Assembly: GCA_046291695.1 (NCBI GenBank)
Contig: JBKBSO010000006.1
Span: 1 to 64,000, forward strand
Reading direction: 5' to 3'
Length of the DNA: 64,000 nucleotides
DNA from: PNNG01 sp046291695
GTDB lineage: Bacteria; Bacteroidota; Bacteroidia; UBA7662
Shown: piece after piece, positions 51,920-61,300 of the stretch
How positions within the stretch are numbered: position 1 is the stretch's first letter
Layout: each line of letters begins with the position of its first letter
Position numbers and translations under genes: made by a program
The notes under the pieces: generated by a model
Told to the model about the DNA's origin: nothing
The model's database searches: none
The model's input: the letters and a program-made list of their open reading frames with translations, nothing else

Positions 51920-53998
51920 ATGCGACGCTTGTTCATTCTTCTCTTCATTTTAGCCAGTTCTTTGGCATCTGCCCAAAAACGACCCATTACCCATGCCGAT
52001 ATGATAAAGGTATTATCGGTGGGTAATCCCGAGATAAGTCCTGATGGTAAATGGGTGGTTTTTAGCCTCAACAAAAACGATTACGACAGCGATAAGCGCC
52101 ACAGCGATTTGTGGCTGGTACCGACTGACGGGAGTAGCCCGGCCCGGCCCATCACCTCCGGCAAAGCCGCCGAAAGCAGTCCTGCCTGGTCGCCCGACGG
52201 TAGCAAATTGCTCTTTACCGCCAAACGCGAAGGCGACAGCAAGACACAACTTTACTTACTTGATTTGCGTGGTGGTGGTGAGGCACAACGCATTACCCAA
52301 CTGAGCAGCGGGGCTTCGGCACCGCAATGGAGTCCCGATGGCCGTTATGTGCTCTTCAATAGTAAAATTTATCCCGACGCCGATACCGATAGTATCCAGC
52401 AAAGGCGTACAAAAGCCAAAAAAGAAGCGAAAATAGAGGCGTTTGTATACGATAATTTCCCGGTACGTAGCTGGGATCATTGGATTGATGAGCAAAAAAC
52501 AGCCTTTTTTGTTCAGGCAGTGCATCCCGATTCACCAGCCGTGCATTTGTTGGCCGGTGATGCCGATTTCCGGGAACGGGCTTTTCAGCCTGCTTACGCC
52601 CGCTGGTCGGCCGATGGTACCGAATTGCTATTTGTAGCCAGTACCAATTATACCGAAGGTGCCTATCGCGAAGTACAGCGGTCGCTGTTTCGTATCGGCA
52701 TCAAGGGTGGGAGTAAACGACAAATTTCCTTGCCTGCTGCTATGCAGCCGGGTAACTTGTGCTTTAGTCGGGATGGCCGTTTTTTGTACCTCACCCTTAC
52801 GCCCGGCCTCGACAGCATAGGCAAAACCTATCGTCATGGTCGATTGGCGCGCCTTGCCTGGCCCGAAACTGGCAAGCCCGAGTATTTAAAGCTTGAGGCC
52901 GATTTAGAGCTATCGAATTTGCAATTTTCGGCCGATGGCAAGGATTTGTGGCTTATGGCTGAGCAGGGAGGCCGTAACGGGATTTTCAGGTACGAGCTCA
53001 AAAGCAGTAAGCTATTCCCCTTTGCCGCAGGGCATGCCGGTAGTTTTTCGGGACTGAGCATCAGCAGTAGCGGCAAGACTACCCAGTTGGTTGCCGGTTG
53101 GCAAAGCAGCAGCAATCCTCAGGAAATTTACCGGCTCGATGTGGGAGGAAGTCATTTCAGCCCACTTACCCGTTTCAATCAGCATCTGCTCGATAGCCTC
53201 GATTTGCCACGTTTGCAGCCAATGAAGAGTAAAACAGTTGGGTTTGCGCCCGAAATCGAAAGTTTTTTGGTGTTGCCACCGCTTTTCGACAGCAGCAAAA
53301 AGTATCCACTTTGGGTAGTGATGCATGGCGGTCCGCACAGTGCCTGGATGGACACCTGGCACAGCCGTTGGAATTATCATTTACTGGCCAGTAAAGGGTA
53401 TGTACTCTTGCTTACGAATTACCGGGGTTCTACTGGCTATGGCGAGGCATTTGCACAGGCCATTCACCTGGATCCCTTCGAAGGGCCGGGAAATGACATC
53501 ATCAGTGCGGCCAATGAGGCCATACGTTTGTATCCTTTCATCGATACGGCAAAAATGGTAGCGGGCGGTGCCAGTTATGGCGGTCATTTGGCCAATTGGA
53601 TGTTGGCGCGCACCCACCAGTTTAAATGCTTGATTAGCCACGCTGGTCTTATCAACAGCTTTAGCCAATGGGCCACTAGCGACGCCATTTACCACCGCGA
53701 GGTTGGGGCAGGAGGGGTGCCCTGGGGCAGCAGTGAGGTGTGGATTCAGCAAAACCCACTTACTTATTTGCAGAATTTTAAAACCCCAATGTTGCTCAGC
53801 ATTGGTGAAAAAGACTATAGGGTACCCATAAACAATACGCTGGAGGCATGGAATATTTTGCAGCGGTTGCAAGTGCCTTCGCGTTTGGTTGTGTTCCCAA
53901 ATGAAAACCACTGGGTGCAGGATCCGAGAAATCACAAGTTTTTTGTTGAGGAAATGCATCGATGGATTGGACTTTGGCTAGATAAGCGTGAAGAGTGA
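51920..53998 (+). CDS. S9 family (prolyl oligopeptidase/acylaminoacyl-peptidase type) serine peptidase
   Basis: 692 residues from the ATG at 51920; a GTG five codons earlier is possible, but the signal peptide starts here (MRRLFILLFILASSLASAQ). WD40-like propeller repeats follow, each with a SPDGKW-type motif (EISPDGKWVVFSLN, AWSPDGSKLLFTA, QWSPDGRYVLFNS). The alpha/beta-hydrolase domain is C-terminal: WVVMHGGPHSAW (oxyanion), nucleophile Ser in AGGASYGGHLANW, Asp in SIGEKDYRVP and His in PNENHWVQDP. Probably periplasmic and involved in peptide use. Not part of the dcw operon because a terminator lies between. Confidence 0.93.
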   Translation: MRRLFILLFILASSLASAQKRPITHADMIKVLSVGNPEISPDGKWVVFSLNKNDYDSDKRHSDLWLVPTDGSSPARPITSGKAAESSPAWSPDGSKLLFTAKREGDSKTQLYLLDLRGGGEAQRITQLSSGASAPQWSPDGRYVLFNSKIYPDADTDSIQQRRTKAKKEAKIEAFVYDNFPVRSWDHWIDEQKTAFFVQAVHPDSPAVHLLAGDADFRERAFQPAYARWSADGTELLFVASTNYTEGAYREVQRSLFRIGIKGGSKRQISLPAAMQPGNLCFSRDGRFLYLTLTPGLDSIGKTYRHGRLARLAWPETGKPEYLKLEADLELSNLQFSADGKDLWLMAEQGGRNGIFRYELKSSKLFPFAAGHAGSFSGLSISSSGKTTQLVAGWQSSSNPQEIYRLDVGGSHFSPLTRFNQHLLDSLDLPRLQPMKSKTVGFAPEIESFLVLPPLFDSSKKYPLWVVMHGGPHSAWMDTWHSRWNYHLLASKGYVLLLTNYRGSTGYGEAFAQAIHLDPFEGPGNDIISAANEAIRLYPFIDTAKMVAGGASYGGHLANWMLARTHQFKCLISHAGLINSFSQWATSDAIYHREVGAGGVPWGSSEVWIQQNPLTYLQNFKTPMLLSIGEKDYRVPINNTLEAWNILQRLQVPSRLVVFPNENHWVQDPRNHKFFVEEMHRWIGLWLDKREE

Positions 53999-54924
53999 CA
54001 ACTATTTTCAGGCACTGCCAAAACATTAATTAGGCCCACACAGCAACGGACTAGGGTAGAGCCCTGGCAAAAGCAGCATGCACGAATGTTAAGCAGCGGA
54101 GGTGAAAAATAGGCCACCGCATATCATGAGTCAAGCCATGGTATAGCGTTCCAAGCACATGGCTTATTTTGATACGCGTGGGTTTTAGGCCACTTGCGGG
54201 TTTGGGTAAGTTTTCCTGACTTGTCCGCCCGTGTGTAAGCTAGATTAAAAAATGGCCATTTGAGTGAATTTGAAATTCAAAATTCATCGCTCGGGCTAGG
54301 GCCCATCGCTATTCAAGATTCAAAATTGGAGTATGACGTCATCCACGGTGCCGCTCGCTGGCGGTATGAACGAACTCGTGAAAAGCCCTGAAAGGGCGCA
54401 ATACCTTCACGAAACCGCAATTGGAATCGTGCTCGAAATGGTACAATCGCTTAGCGCATCATGGGCGTTAGCCTATTTCCGCACCTTCAGCGCTCATATT
54501 TCGTATGCATCCTTTACGAAAGGGCTTCACCCTGCCCTGTTGTATGGGGCGCCTTCAGCGCTGTTTTAATTGTGCTAAATCATAGAGGCGATTTCACCAG
54601 CCCTGCATGGGATCGCATCGGCAAAGCTGCCTATTATTTGGTCAGTTGGACTTAACATCCAATAAGTAGCTAAACCGCACTAAAAAGTACAAGTCGGGGG
54701 GAAGTTTTTGCGTGGCATTGCTGGCCTGAAACCACATTCGCTTGAACGGCTGTAGCACGCCTTCGGTTAAAGCTCTTCAAACACAGTGACCTTTAAACCC
54801 ATAGGGGCCAACATGGAACAGCAGCATGCGGGGGTGTTGCTCCTAGGCAGTTCTACCAACCTTCAAAAATGCTGAAGCAACTTAAAATAAAGGATGGCCT
54901 GATTAATCAAATCATTTGGATATT
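53999..54924. other. ~0.93-kb gap with repeat-like DNA, no supported gene
   Basis: Contains short inverted repeats (for example agccctgaaagggcg near 54382) and an imperfect direct repeat of attcaaaattc around 54274-54326, a style often seen in dispersed Bacteroidota intergenic repeats. A 78-codon plus-strand frame (54333-54569) is within this region but has no family features. Confidence 0.45.
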
Positions 54925-54939
54925 TGCAACATTGTTGCA
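54925..54939. promoter_or_regulatory. 7-1-7 inverted repeat TGCAACA-T-TGTTGCA, candidate Fur/Zur-family operator
   Basis: Perfect palindrome with one central base, the geometry of Fur-family binding sites. It lies 145 bp upstream of a COG0523 GTPase, a family often under Zur control. No -7 element was clearly identified. Assignment to Zur is inference. Confidence 0.5.
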
Positions 54940-55084
54940 TATTTAATGTGGTTACTAAAAGAAATTCAAAGTTGGCGCACTTGTTTGTTGGTATTAAAAT
55001 CAGCACCATACCCGAATTTAGAAAGTAATGGAGAAGCATTAATAAAGGCAGTAAAAGACGGTAACTATCTCAATGAGCCAAGGT

Positions 55085-56293
55085 ATGAAATCAATAAAAA
55101 AGCTTCCTGTAACCGTGCTCAGCGGTTTTTTAGGTGCGGGCAAAACCAGTCTGCTTAATCATATTTTGCACAATAAGTCAGGGCTCAAAGTCGCTGTTAT
55201 TGTGAACGATATGAGTGAACTGAATGTAGATGCACGTTTGGTTGAAAATGAGCAAACTCTTTCACGCACCGAAGAAAAACTGGTAGAAATGAGTAATGGA
55301 TGTATATGTTGCACGCTTCGGGAAGACTTGATGGTAGAAGTTGAAAAGCTGGCGAAAGCAGGTCGTTTCGATTATTTGCTTATCGAAAGTACAGGCATTA
55401 GCGAGCCTGTACCCGTTGCACAGACCTTCTCCTTTGTAGATGAAGAAGCGGGAATTGACTTGTCAAGATTTAGTTATATTGACAGTATGGTTACGGTGGT
55501 AGATTGCTTTAACTTCTTCAATGATTTTGGTTCGGCTGAATTACTCAGTGATCGCCAACTCACGAATATGGAAGGGGATAACCGTAGCATTGTAAATTTG
55601 CTTACCGATCAAATTGAGTTTGCGAATATTATCATTTTGAATAAAACCGACCTGGTAGCAGAAGATACTGTAGGATTATTGCAAGCGGCCATAAAAAAGC
55701 TCAACCCTGGGGCCAAGATACTGAGGAGTAGTTTTGGCAAAGTAAGTCCATCGGAAATATTGCATACCGGTATGTTCGATTTTGAAGAGGCACAACTTTC
55801 GGCAGGTTGGCAGAAAGAGCTAGAAGCCGGAACGCATCAACCCGAAACAGAAGCATACGGCATCAGCTCATTTGTCTTTAGAAGTCAGCTTCCGTTTCAT
55901 CCTGAGCGTTTTTGGAATTATTTGAATGAGACCTACCCGCCAACGATTATCCGCGCTAAGGGCTTGTTTTGGCTGGCATCGCGTCCGAATGATGCCATCA
56001 ATTTTTCGCAAGCGGGTGGTTCTTCGCGCTTAGAGCGTGCCGGGGTTTGGTGGTGTAGTATGTTTTATGCGGAGCGCATTAAATATGCCGCTTATATTGA
56101 TAATAAAGCATATTTAGAAGCCAAATGGAGCAAGCAATGGGGAGATCGTTTAACCGAATTGGTTTTTATCGGACAAGATTTAGATCAAGCACAGATTAAG
56201 GCAGATCTTGAGGCAACCTTGCTTACAGATGAAGAAGTTGACCGTTTTAATTCGGGCTATACATTTTCTGATCCATTTCCAAATGGCATTTAA
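55085..56293 (+). CDS. COG0523 (CobW-like) GTPase, probable zinc metallochaperone
   Basis: 402 residues from the ATG at 55085; another ATG at 55073 would add four residues, but the family begins KKLPVTVLSGFLGAGKTSLL. Walker A GFLGAGKTS, the metal-binding CxCC in MSNGCICCTLREDL, switch region ESTGISEPVPVAQTF, NKTD base-recognition motif, and a CobW_C domain after residue ~270 (FVFRSQLPFHPERFWNYL). These G3E GTPases deliver or manage metals; zinc-limitation members are Zur-regulated, which fits the palindrome upstream. Whether Zn, Co or another metal is handled is inferred from context only. Confidence 0.92.
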   Translation: MKSIKKLPVTVLSGFLGAGKTSLLNHILHNKSGLKVAVIVNDMSELNVDARLVENEQTLSRTEEKLVEMSNGCICCTLREDLMVEVEKLAKAGRFDYLLIESTGISEPVPVAQTFSFVDEEAGIDLSRFSYIDSMVTVVDCFNFFNDFGSAELLSDRQLTNMEGDNRSIVNLLTDQIEFANIIILNKTDLVAEDTVGLLQAAIKKLNPGAKILRSSFGKVSPSEILHTGMFDFEEAQLSAGWQKELEAGTHQPETEAYGISSFVFRSQLPFHPERFWNYLNETYPPTIIRAKGLFWLASRPNDAINFSQAGGSSRLERAGVWWCSMFYAERIKYAAYIDNKAYLEAKWSKQWGDRLTELVFIGQDLDQAQIKADLEATLLTDEEVDRFNSGYTFSDPFPNGI

Positions 56294-56493
56294 TGCTTTA
56301 GGCATCAAAGGCAGGCCATAGTACGCTTAACATAACCTTCGTAAACCACAGTTACCGCCTTGTGATCGAGCAGCTGAGCATTTAATGCCGCTTGGATGAT
56401 GCCCTACGGTTAACAGGCTCTAGTGTACCATAGGGCGGCGGACCAGGGCTGTTCGAACTGGCCGGCGGCCGAGTGCGCTTGGATGCGTACAAC

Positions 56494-57090
56494 TTATGGA
56501 GCTGCCGCGTTATGCATAAAATGCATACAGCTTTTTTCCAGCTCTGGAAAAAAGGCTTCAAATTCGGCTTTAAAGGCGTCATACTCTTCGAAAAGCAGGT
56601 CGGGCGCCTTGTCCATGCCTGAAACAAAGCGGGTACGCCTACTCATGCCCTGCATTACCCTGCGGATGCCCAAAGGCCGGGCATAGTTCGTAAGCCAGTC
56701 GTGTTGTACCATAAAGGGCAACATGTGCTGCGCGCTGGCCGGCATCTCATTTTGACGTGCTTGCAAGAGGGCATACACCTGTTTGCTGAATTCAGGCAGC
56801 GGAAGATTGTGAAAATTTGACCAGCCAATGGCCAAAAAATGGTCGTAAAATACATCCACAATTACAGGGGCGTACTTGCCAAATTGGGGACGCACCCTTG
56901 CCTTACTTTGCGCCACGATGTTGTGAGTGTCGGTGTAGCGATCGATATGGCGGTGAAGAGCAATTCCTTGCCGTATAAGCTGATCAAATGGGAGCTGCCT
57001 ATCGGGACCCTTGAGGTGATCGGCTATAAAGTTGCCAAACAGCACATCGTGTTCATTTCCTGAGAGGTAAAGGTGCGCCAAATAATTCAC
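56494..57090 (-). CDS. ACP phosphodiesterase-like protein (AcpH/DUF479)
   Basis: 198 residues with GTG start at 57090; the family always begins MNYLAHLYLS. HD-like fold with FGNFIADHLKG, ALHRHIDRYTDTH and VDVFYDHFLAIGW, giving the metal-binding His/Asp set, plus MVQHDWLTNYARPLGIRRV, MQGMSRR. AcpH removes 4'-phosphopantetheine from acyl carrier protein, although homologues outside Proteobacteria are not well tested. Separated from CobW by 200 bp; divergent from the Omp85-type gene at 57195, whose start is 104 bp away. Confidence 0.9.
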   Translation of the reverse strand: MNYLAHLYLSGNEHDVLFGNFIADHLKGPDRQLPFDQLIRQGIALHRHIDRYTDTHNIVAQSKARVRPQFGKYAPVIVDVFYDHFLAIGWSNFHNLPLPEFSKQVYALLQARQNEMPASAQHMLPFMVQHDWLTNYARPLGIRRVMQGMSRRTRFVSGMDKAPDLLFEEYDAFKAEFEAFFPELEKSCMHFMHNAAAP

Positions 57091-57194
57091 GCCATAAGAT
57101 ACAAACTAAGTCCGGAAGGTTTTCCTTTTGGTTGTGTTAATTTAGATAGCCGGTTGCATACTTTTAAAAGAAAGAGTGTTAAATTGTTGGCCCG

Positions 57195-58295
57195 ATGAGC
57201 TTACCAAAAAGCATTTTGTGCCTTTGTCTGTTTTTTTTGATTGCAGGAAAAAGCAAGGCCGGAATCATTCCTTCCGACAGTTCAAAAAAAGAGGGCGTAG
57301 CCGTAATGCCATTGTTTTATTATACACCTGATACCCGCTTTGCTTTAGGTGCTGCAGGGGTGTATTATTTCCGAGCGAACAGTACCCGCGAAGGTGTGCC
57401 CGAGCCACGATTGAGCTATATTCAACTTTTAGGCGACTATACCCAAAACGAACAGCTTGATGTATGGGCACTTTGGTCGGTTTTTACCAATAATGAGGAC
57501 TATTTGCTTAGAGGTGAATTGCGGTTCAGGAATTTTCCCGATCGGTTTTATGGCGTGGGTAATGCAACGAACGAAGACCAAATGGAGCGCTATTATTACG
57601 ATTTATTCAGTTTTAAAGCCCTGTTTATGCGTAAGTTTGGCCGTTACTTTTTTGCGGGTTTCGACTATCAGCTACGCAATGAATTCAATTTCGGCTATTT
57701 CGACAATAAGGAGTTGATTCAGGGGACCCTTCCTGGATACGCTGGTGGTATTGGTTCGGCTTTAGGGTTGGTGGCCAGCTACGATAGCCGTGATAATGTG
57801 ATTAATGCTTTTCAAGGCCAGTTTTTTGAGTTTTCGTCTTACTTCTACAATAGTAATTTGGGCGGAACTTTTAACTTCTTCAATTTGAATGCCGAGTACA
57901 ATACCTATCGAGAGCTCAAGCCGGGTTGGGTTTTGGCAAGTAATGCGCGATTGGTACTGAATTATGGAGAAGTGCCTTTTTTGAACATGGCCCGAGCAGG
58001 GGGCGAAGATTTACTCCGTGGCTATGCAGCCAACCGTTTTAGGGATCATCATTTTATCGGCGGACAAATGGAATTGCGCTTACCGCTCTATAAGCGATTA
58101 GGTGGGGTTGCTTTTGCGGGTATGGGTGATGTGTTTCGTCAAGCGGATGATTTGGCATTGGATCGTATTAAATATAGCGTGGGGACAGGTTTACGCTATG
58201 CACTAAACCGTTCTGAGCGCTTGAATGTTCGGCTCGACTATGGCTGGGGGCGCGGCACGGGCAGTTTTTATTTTTCGGTGACTGAGGCTTTTTAA
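57195..58295 (+). CDS. Omp85/BamA-type surface antigen barrel without POTRA domains
   Basis: 366 residues. Signal peptide (ILCLCLFFLIAGKSKAG), then directly a 16-strand-type barrel. Omp85 hallmarks: GGEDLLRGYAANRF (the LRGY loop-6 motif, about residue 275), QMELRLPLYKRLGGVAFAG, YSVGTGLRYALNRSERLNVRLDYGWG and the C-terminal FYFSVTEAF. No POTRA repeats fit in the ~40 residues before the barrel, so it is not BamA itself; similar short proteins are annotated as BamA/TamA-family outer-membrane proteins. Weak -7 (TACTTTTA) near 57159. Convergent with the subtilase gene. Confidence 0.88.
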   Translation: MSLPKSILCLCLFFLIAGKSKAGIIPSDSSKKEGVAVMPLFYYTPDTRFALGAAGVYYFRANSTREGVPEPRLSYIQLLGDYTQNEQLDVWALWSVFTNNEDYLLRGELRFRNFPDRFYGVGNATNEDQMERYYYDLFSFKALFMRKFGRYFFAGFDYQLRNEFNFGYFDNKELIQGTLPGYAGGIGSALGLVASYDSRDNVINAFQGQFFEFSSYFYNSNLGGTFNFFNLNAEYNTYRELKPGWVLASNARLVLNYGEVPFLNMARAGGEDLLRGYAANRFRDHHFIGGQMELRLPLYKRLGGVAFAGMGDVFRQADDLALDRIKYSVGTGLRYALNRSERLNVRLDYGWGRGTGSFYFSVTEAF

Positions 58296-58297
58296 GC

Positions 58298-58335
58298 CAA
58301 CAAGCCGCCTTATCATCAGATAAGGCGGCTTGTTG
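58298..58335. terminator. Bidirectional terminator, 17-bp perfect stem
   Basis: CAACAAGCCGCCTTATC and its exact reverse complement separated by ATCA. It lies between the convergent Omp85-type and subtilase genes. Only short T stretches follow, so it may act as a two-way hairpin terminator of moderate strength. Confidence 0.8.
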
Positions 58336-58353
58336 AGGGTGCTTGCAGCTTTC

Positions 58354-61300
58354 TTAAGGTGTAATGATCAGCGGTAGCTGCACCTGACCAATACCGTTCT
58401 TCAGGATCACAAAATAACTTCCTGCGGCAAGGTCCGAGGCATCGAAGCTGTGTACAAAACTGCTACGGCCGGTTTCGATCCATTCACTCCGTAACAAACG
58501 ACCTTGCATATCCCTGATCTCGAACTGATGCAATGTCGGTCCTTCCAAGGGATCAATACGCAGTTTGAACAAGCCTTTACCCGGGTTGGGGTACACCATC
58601 GCACGCATGGCTCCCGATTCCGCTACCGAGGTTGCAAATGCCGCCACGAGCTGCATGCTGGTGTCGCTATTGCAAGTATTGGAGGTGATGAGGCGTACTT
58701 CGTAACCGGCCGACAGCAGGTAGTTGTGCGTTGGATTGGGGTCGGTACTGGTATTTCCATCTCCAAAGTCCCAGAAATAGCTGGTAGCATTCGGACTATT
58801 GCTTAGGAACTCGATGGTGGTAGCATTGCTGGTGTAACTAAAATTAGATAACGGGAATTCAGCTACCATAAGATTTTGCGTGGCCGTTGCAGGCCCGTTC
58901 GGGCCATCAACCGTAAGGCTAACTGTTTTACTTCCGGCACTGCTGTAAACCACTTGGTGTGGACCAGCCGAATTAGCAGTTGGCGGATTAGCATCGGTGC
59001 CAAAATCCCACAGATAGGTGTTGATATTGCCGGTGCTCAAGTTATCGAATAAAAGGCTATCACCTACGCAACGTTCGGAACTAATGTTCATAGCAGCTAC
59101 TACACCAGTTGTGCTATTTACCTCCACATTGGTAATATAGAGGTTATTGCCGTAGCCGTTTATTCCTACAAATTTGAGGCGAATATTGTTGCCGAGGTAA
59201 GGACTAAGGTCTACGCTATCGCGTCGCCAGTGTCCCGGATTGTTTGGTGTGAAGGCCCCGGTTTGAGTGCCTGCTGTAGCGAGGTCGAGGTTTTCTTTGA
59301 AGTAAGCAGTTGGGATATAGGTATTTCCACAGTCGGTACTTACTTCAATGCGTAAACCGTCGTACAAAGTGGTGCTGTAACGCGCATAAGCAACATCAAA
59401 GTACAAGAATGGGGCAGCTACCCCAGTGGTGAGATCGATAATGGGGGTGAGCAATTCGTCAATCTGGCCAGCAGTGTTGTAGTTATAGAAGTTGATCCAG
59501 GCCATACCGGTGGTTTGGTTGTTGGGGCCTGATCCGGTGCGGAACTGCCAGGTACGGGCATTATCGGGATTAATAATATCCCACCCGCTGGGCAAACTCG
59601 CCGTCACAAAGCCTTCGGTTACCGGCAGCAGCTGTCCATTTGAAACCTGTATATAGCCCGTTCGGCTTAACGTATCTGCCCCAAACTGATTGCCAGCAAT
59701 AAGCTGAATATTGTAGCTCGTGAGGGCATTGAATTCCACTTGCGGATTTTGTGAAGTGTCGTTGGTGCCGTTTACATAGGTAAAACTTGCCGGACTGATG
59801 CTCCACTGCCAGTTCGTAGCCAGGTTAAGGCTACGGTCTTCGAGCGTCACCGGCTGGTTGATGCAGGGTTCCAGACTCGTGGCCGTAAAATTGGCCCCTG
59901 GTGCAGCCAAACAACCAAAGGTGGTATCTATGGGCTTTGATACAGCTATCATTCGTCGGCCACGAAGGCCATTTGGTCCAATGGGTGCTACCGAAAACCA
60001 ATCTTCGTCGGTAGTTACGGTGCCAGTTACAATAAAATTCGTTGTAGAGGTGGTGCCTATAGAGTCCATATACATGTTGCCAAGTCGGTAAACGATGTAG
60101 CCATCGGCACCGGTCACCGGATTCCAAGTGATGCCAAGCTCGGTGGGGCAGATGTAGCCGAAGGTCAAATTTGTAGGCAAACCGATAATACTAAAGTTGC
60201 CTTCCGATTGTCCGCTCACGCTTCCAGCGGTTACGCGAATACGCGCTTGTCCGGTGATATTGGCTGGAACCGTCCAGGCGAAATGGCGGGTGTTGTTGGG
60301 TAGGTTGCTTACAATATTGGTCCAGGTACTGCCATTATTTACGGTGTAGTCGATGGTATAGGTGCCGCTCACGCCTACCGGATCCCAGCGGATGAGCTCG
60401 GTTTCGCCAGGCACAAAGCCTTCGCCACCCATAGGGTAGGTCACCACAATTTCGTCGGTATACCATTCGTACACTATCCAATAAGTTTGTGGTCCAAATG
60501 GTATGGCCGTGCCACTAACGTTAACGGTGTAAATGCCGGCAGCCGGATTGCTGAGCGTAACTTGCTCAGCGTTGTTCAGGGTGTCAACACCACGTACGGC
60601 AGGGCTATTGAGGTTGCCGGGCGAAGGAGTTGGGTCTAGTACCCAAGGCAGGAAGCTGCTGCCGCTAGGTGTAATCAGTCGCAGGTCGAGGTTGTTTACC
60701 AATGCTTTGGCGGCATTGGGCACGCCGGCCTTATCGGCCCAGTAGAGCATAACCCGAAATTCCTTTACATTGGCTGGCAGGTCGATGGTGTGTAAAAGGC
60801 TATCGTTTTGCGAAACTGTTCCGGTGAAATAGCGCTCGTTTTCGATTACTTGCACGGCACGGAGCGCGTTAATACGCCCCCAGCCGAAACGAAAATCAGG
60901 TCCGGGATTTCCCAAGTCTTCTGCCGTATTGAGCATGCTTGCCTTGAGTAGGGCCGATGGGGGTACGCTGTTGCTGTTCCATTGGCGCCAAGCCTGACTC
61001 AGCTGAGCATAAATGCCGGCAATACCGGGCGAAGCTGCTGAAGTGCCGCCACCAACCAGGTAAGTGTTGTTCGGACCAGTAGAGAGCTGTTGAAAGCCAT
61101 TGGCTGCAATATCTGGTTTGATACGCCCGTCGCGAGCAGGGCCCCTGCTGCTTGAGTTTTCGAGCTGATCGGTATTCCGTAAATTGGCCACAGCCATCAC
61201 GTTTTTAGCAGCTTTATAGCCACCAGTAATGTTGCCCCAGCCAGCACCCGCACCATAGCCGTGGTTGGCAGTTCCAGCGTTTCCAGCTGAAAATACGTGC

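Noticed and set aside
54916..55158. 80-codon frame overlapping the start of the COG0523 gene
   Set aside because: Contains the palindrome in its first codons and runs into the GTPase gene in another frame; not convincing, though the middle part looks somewhat protein-like.
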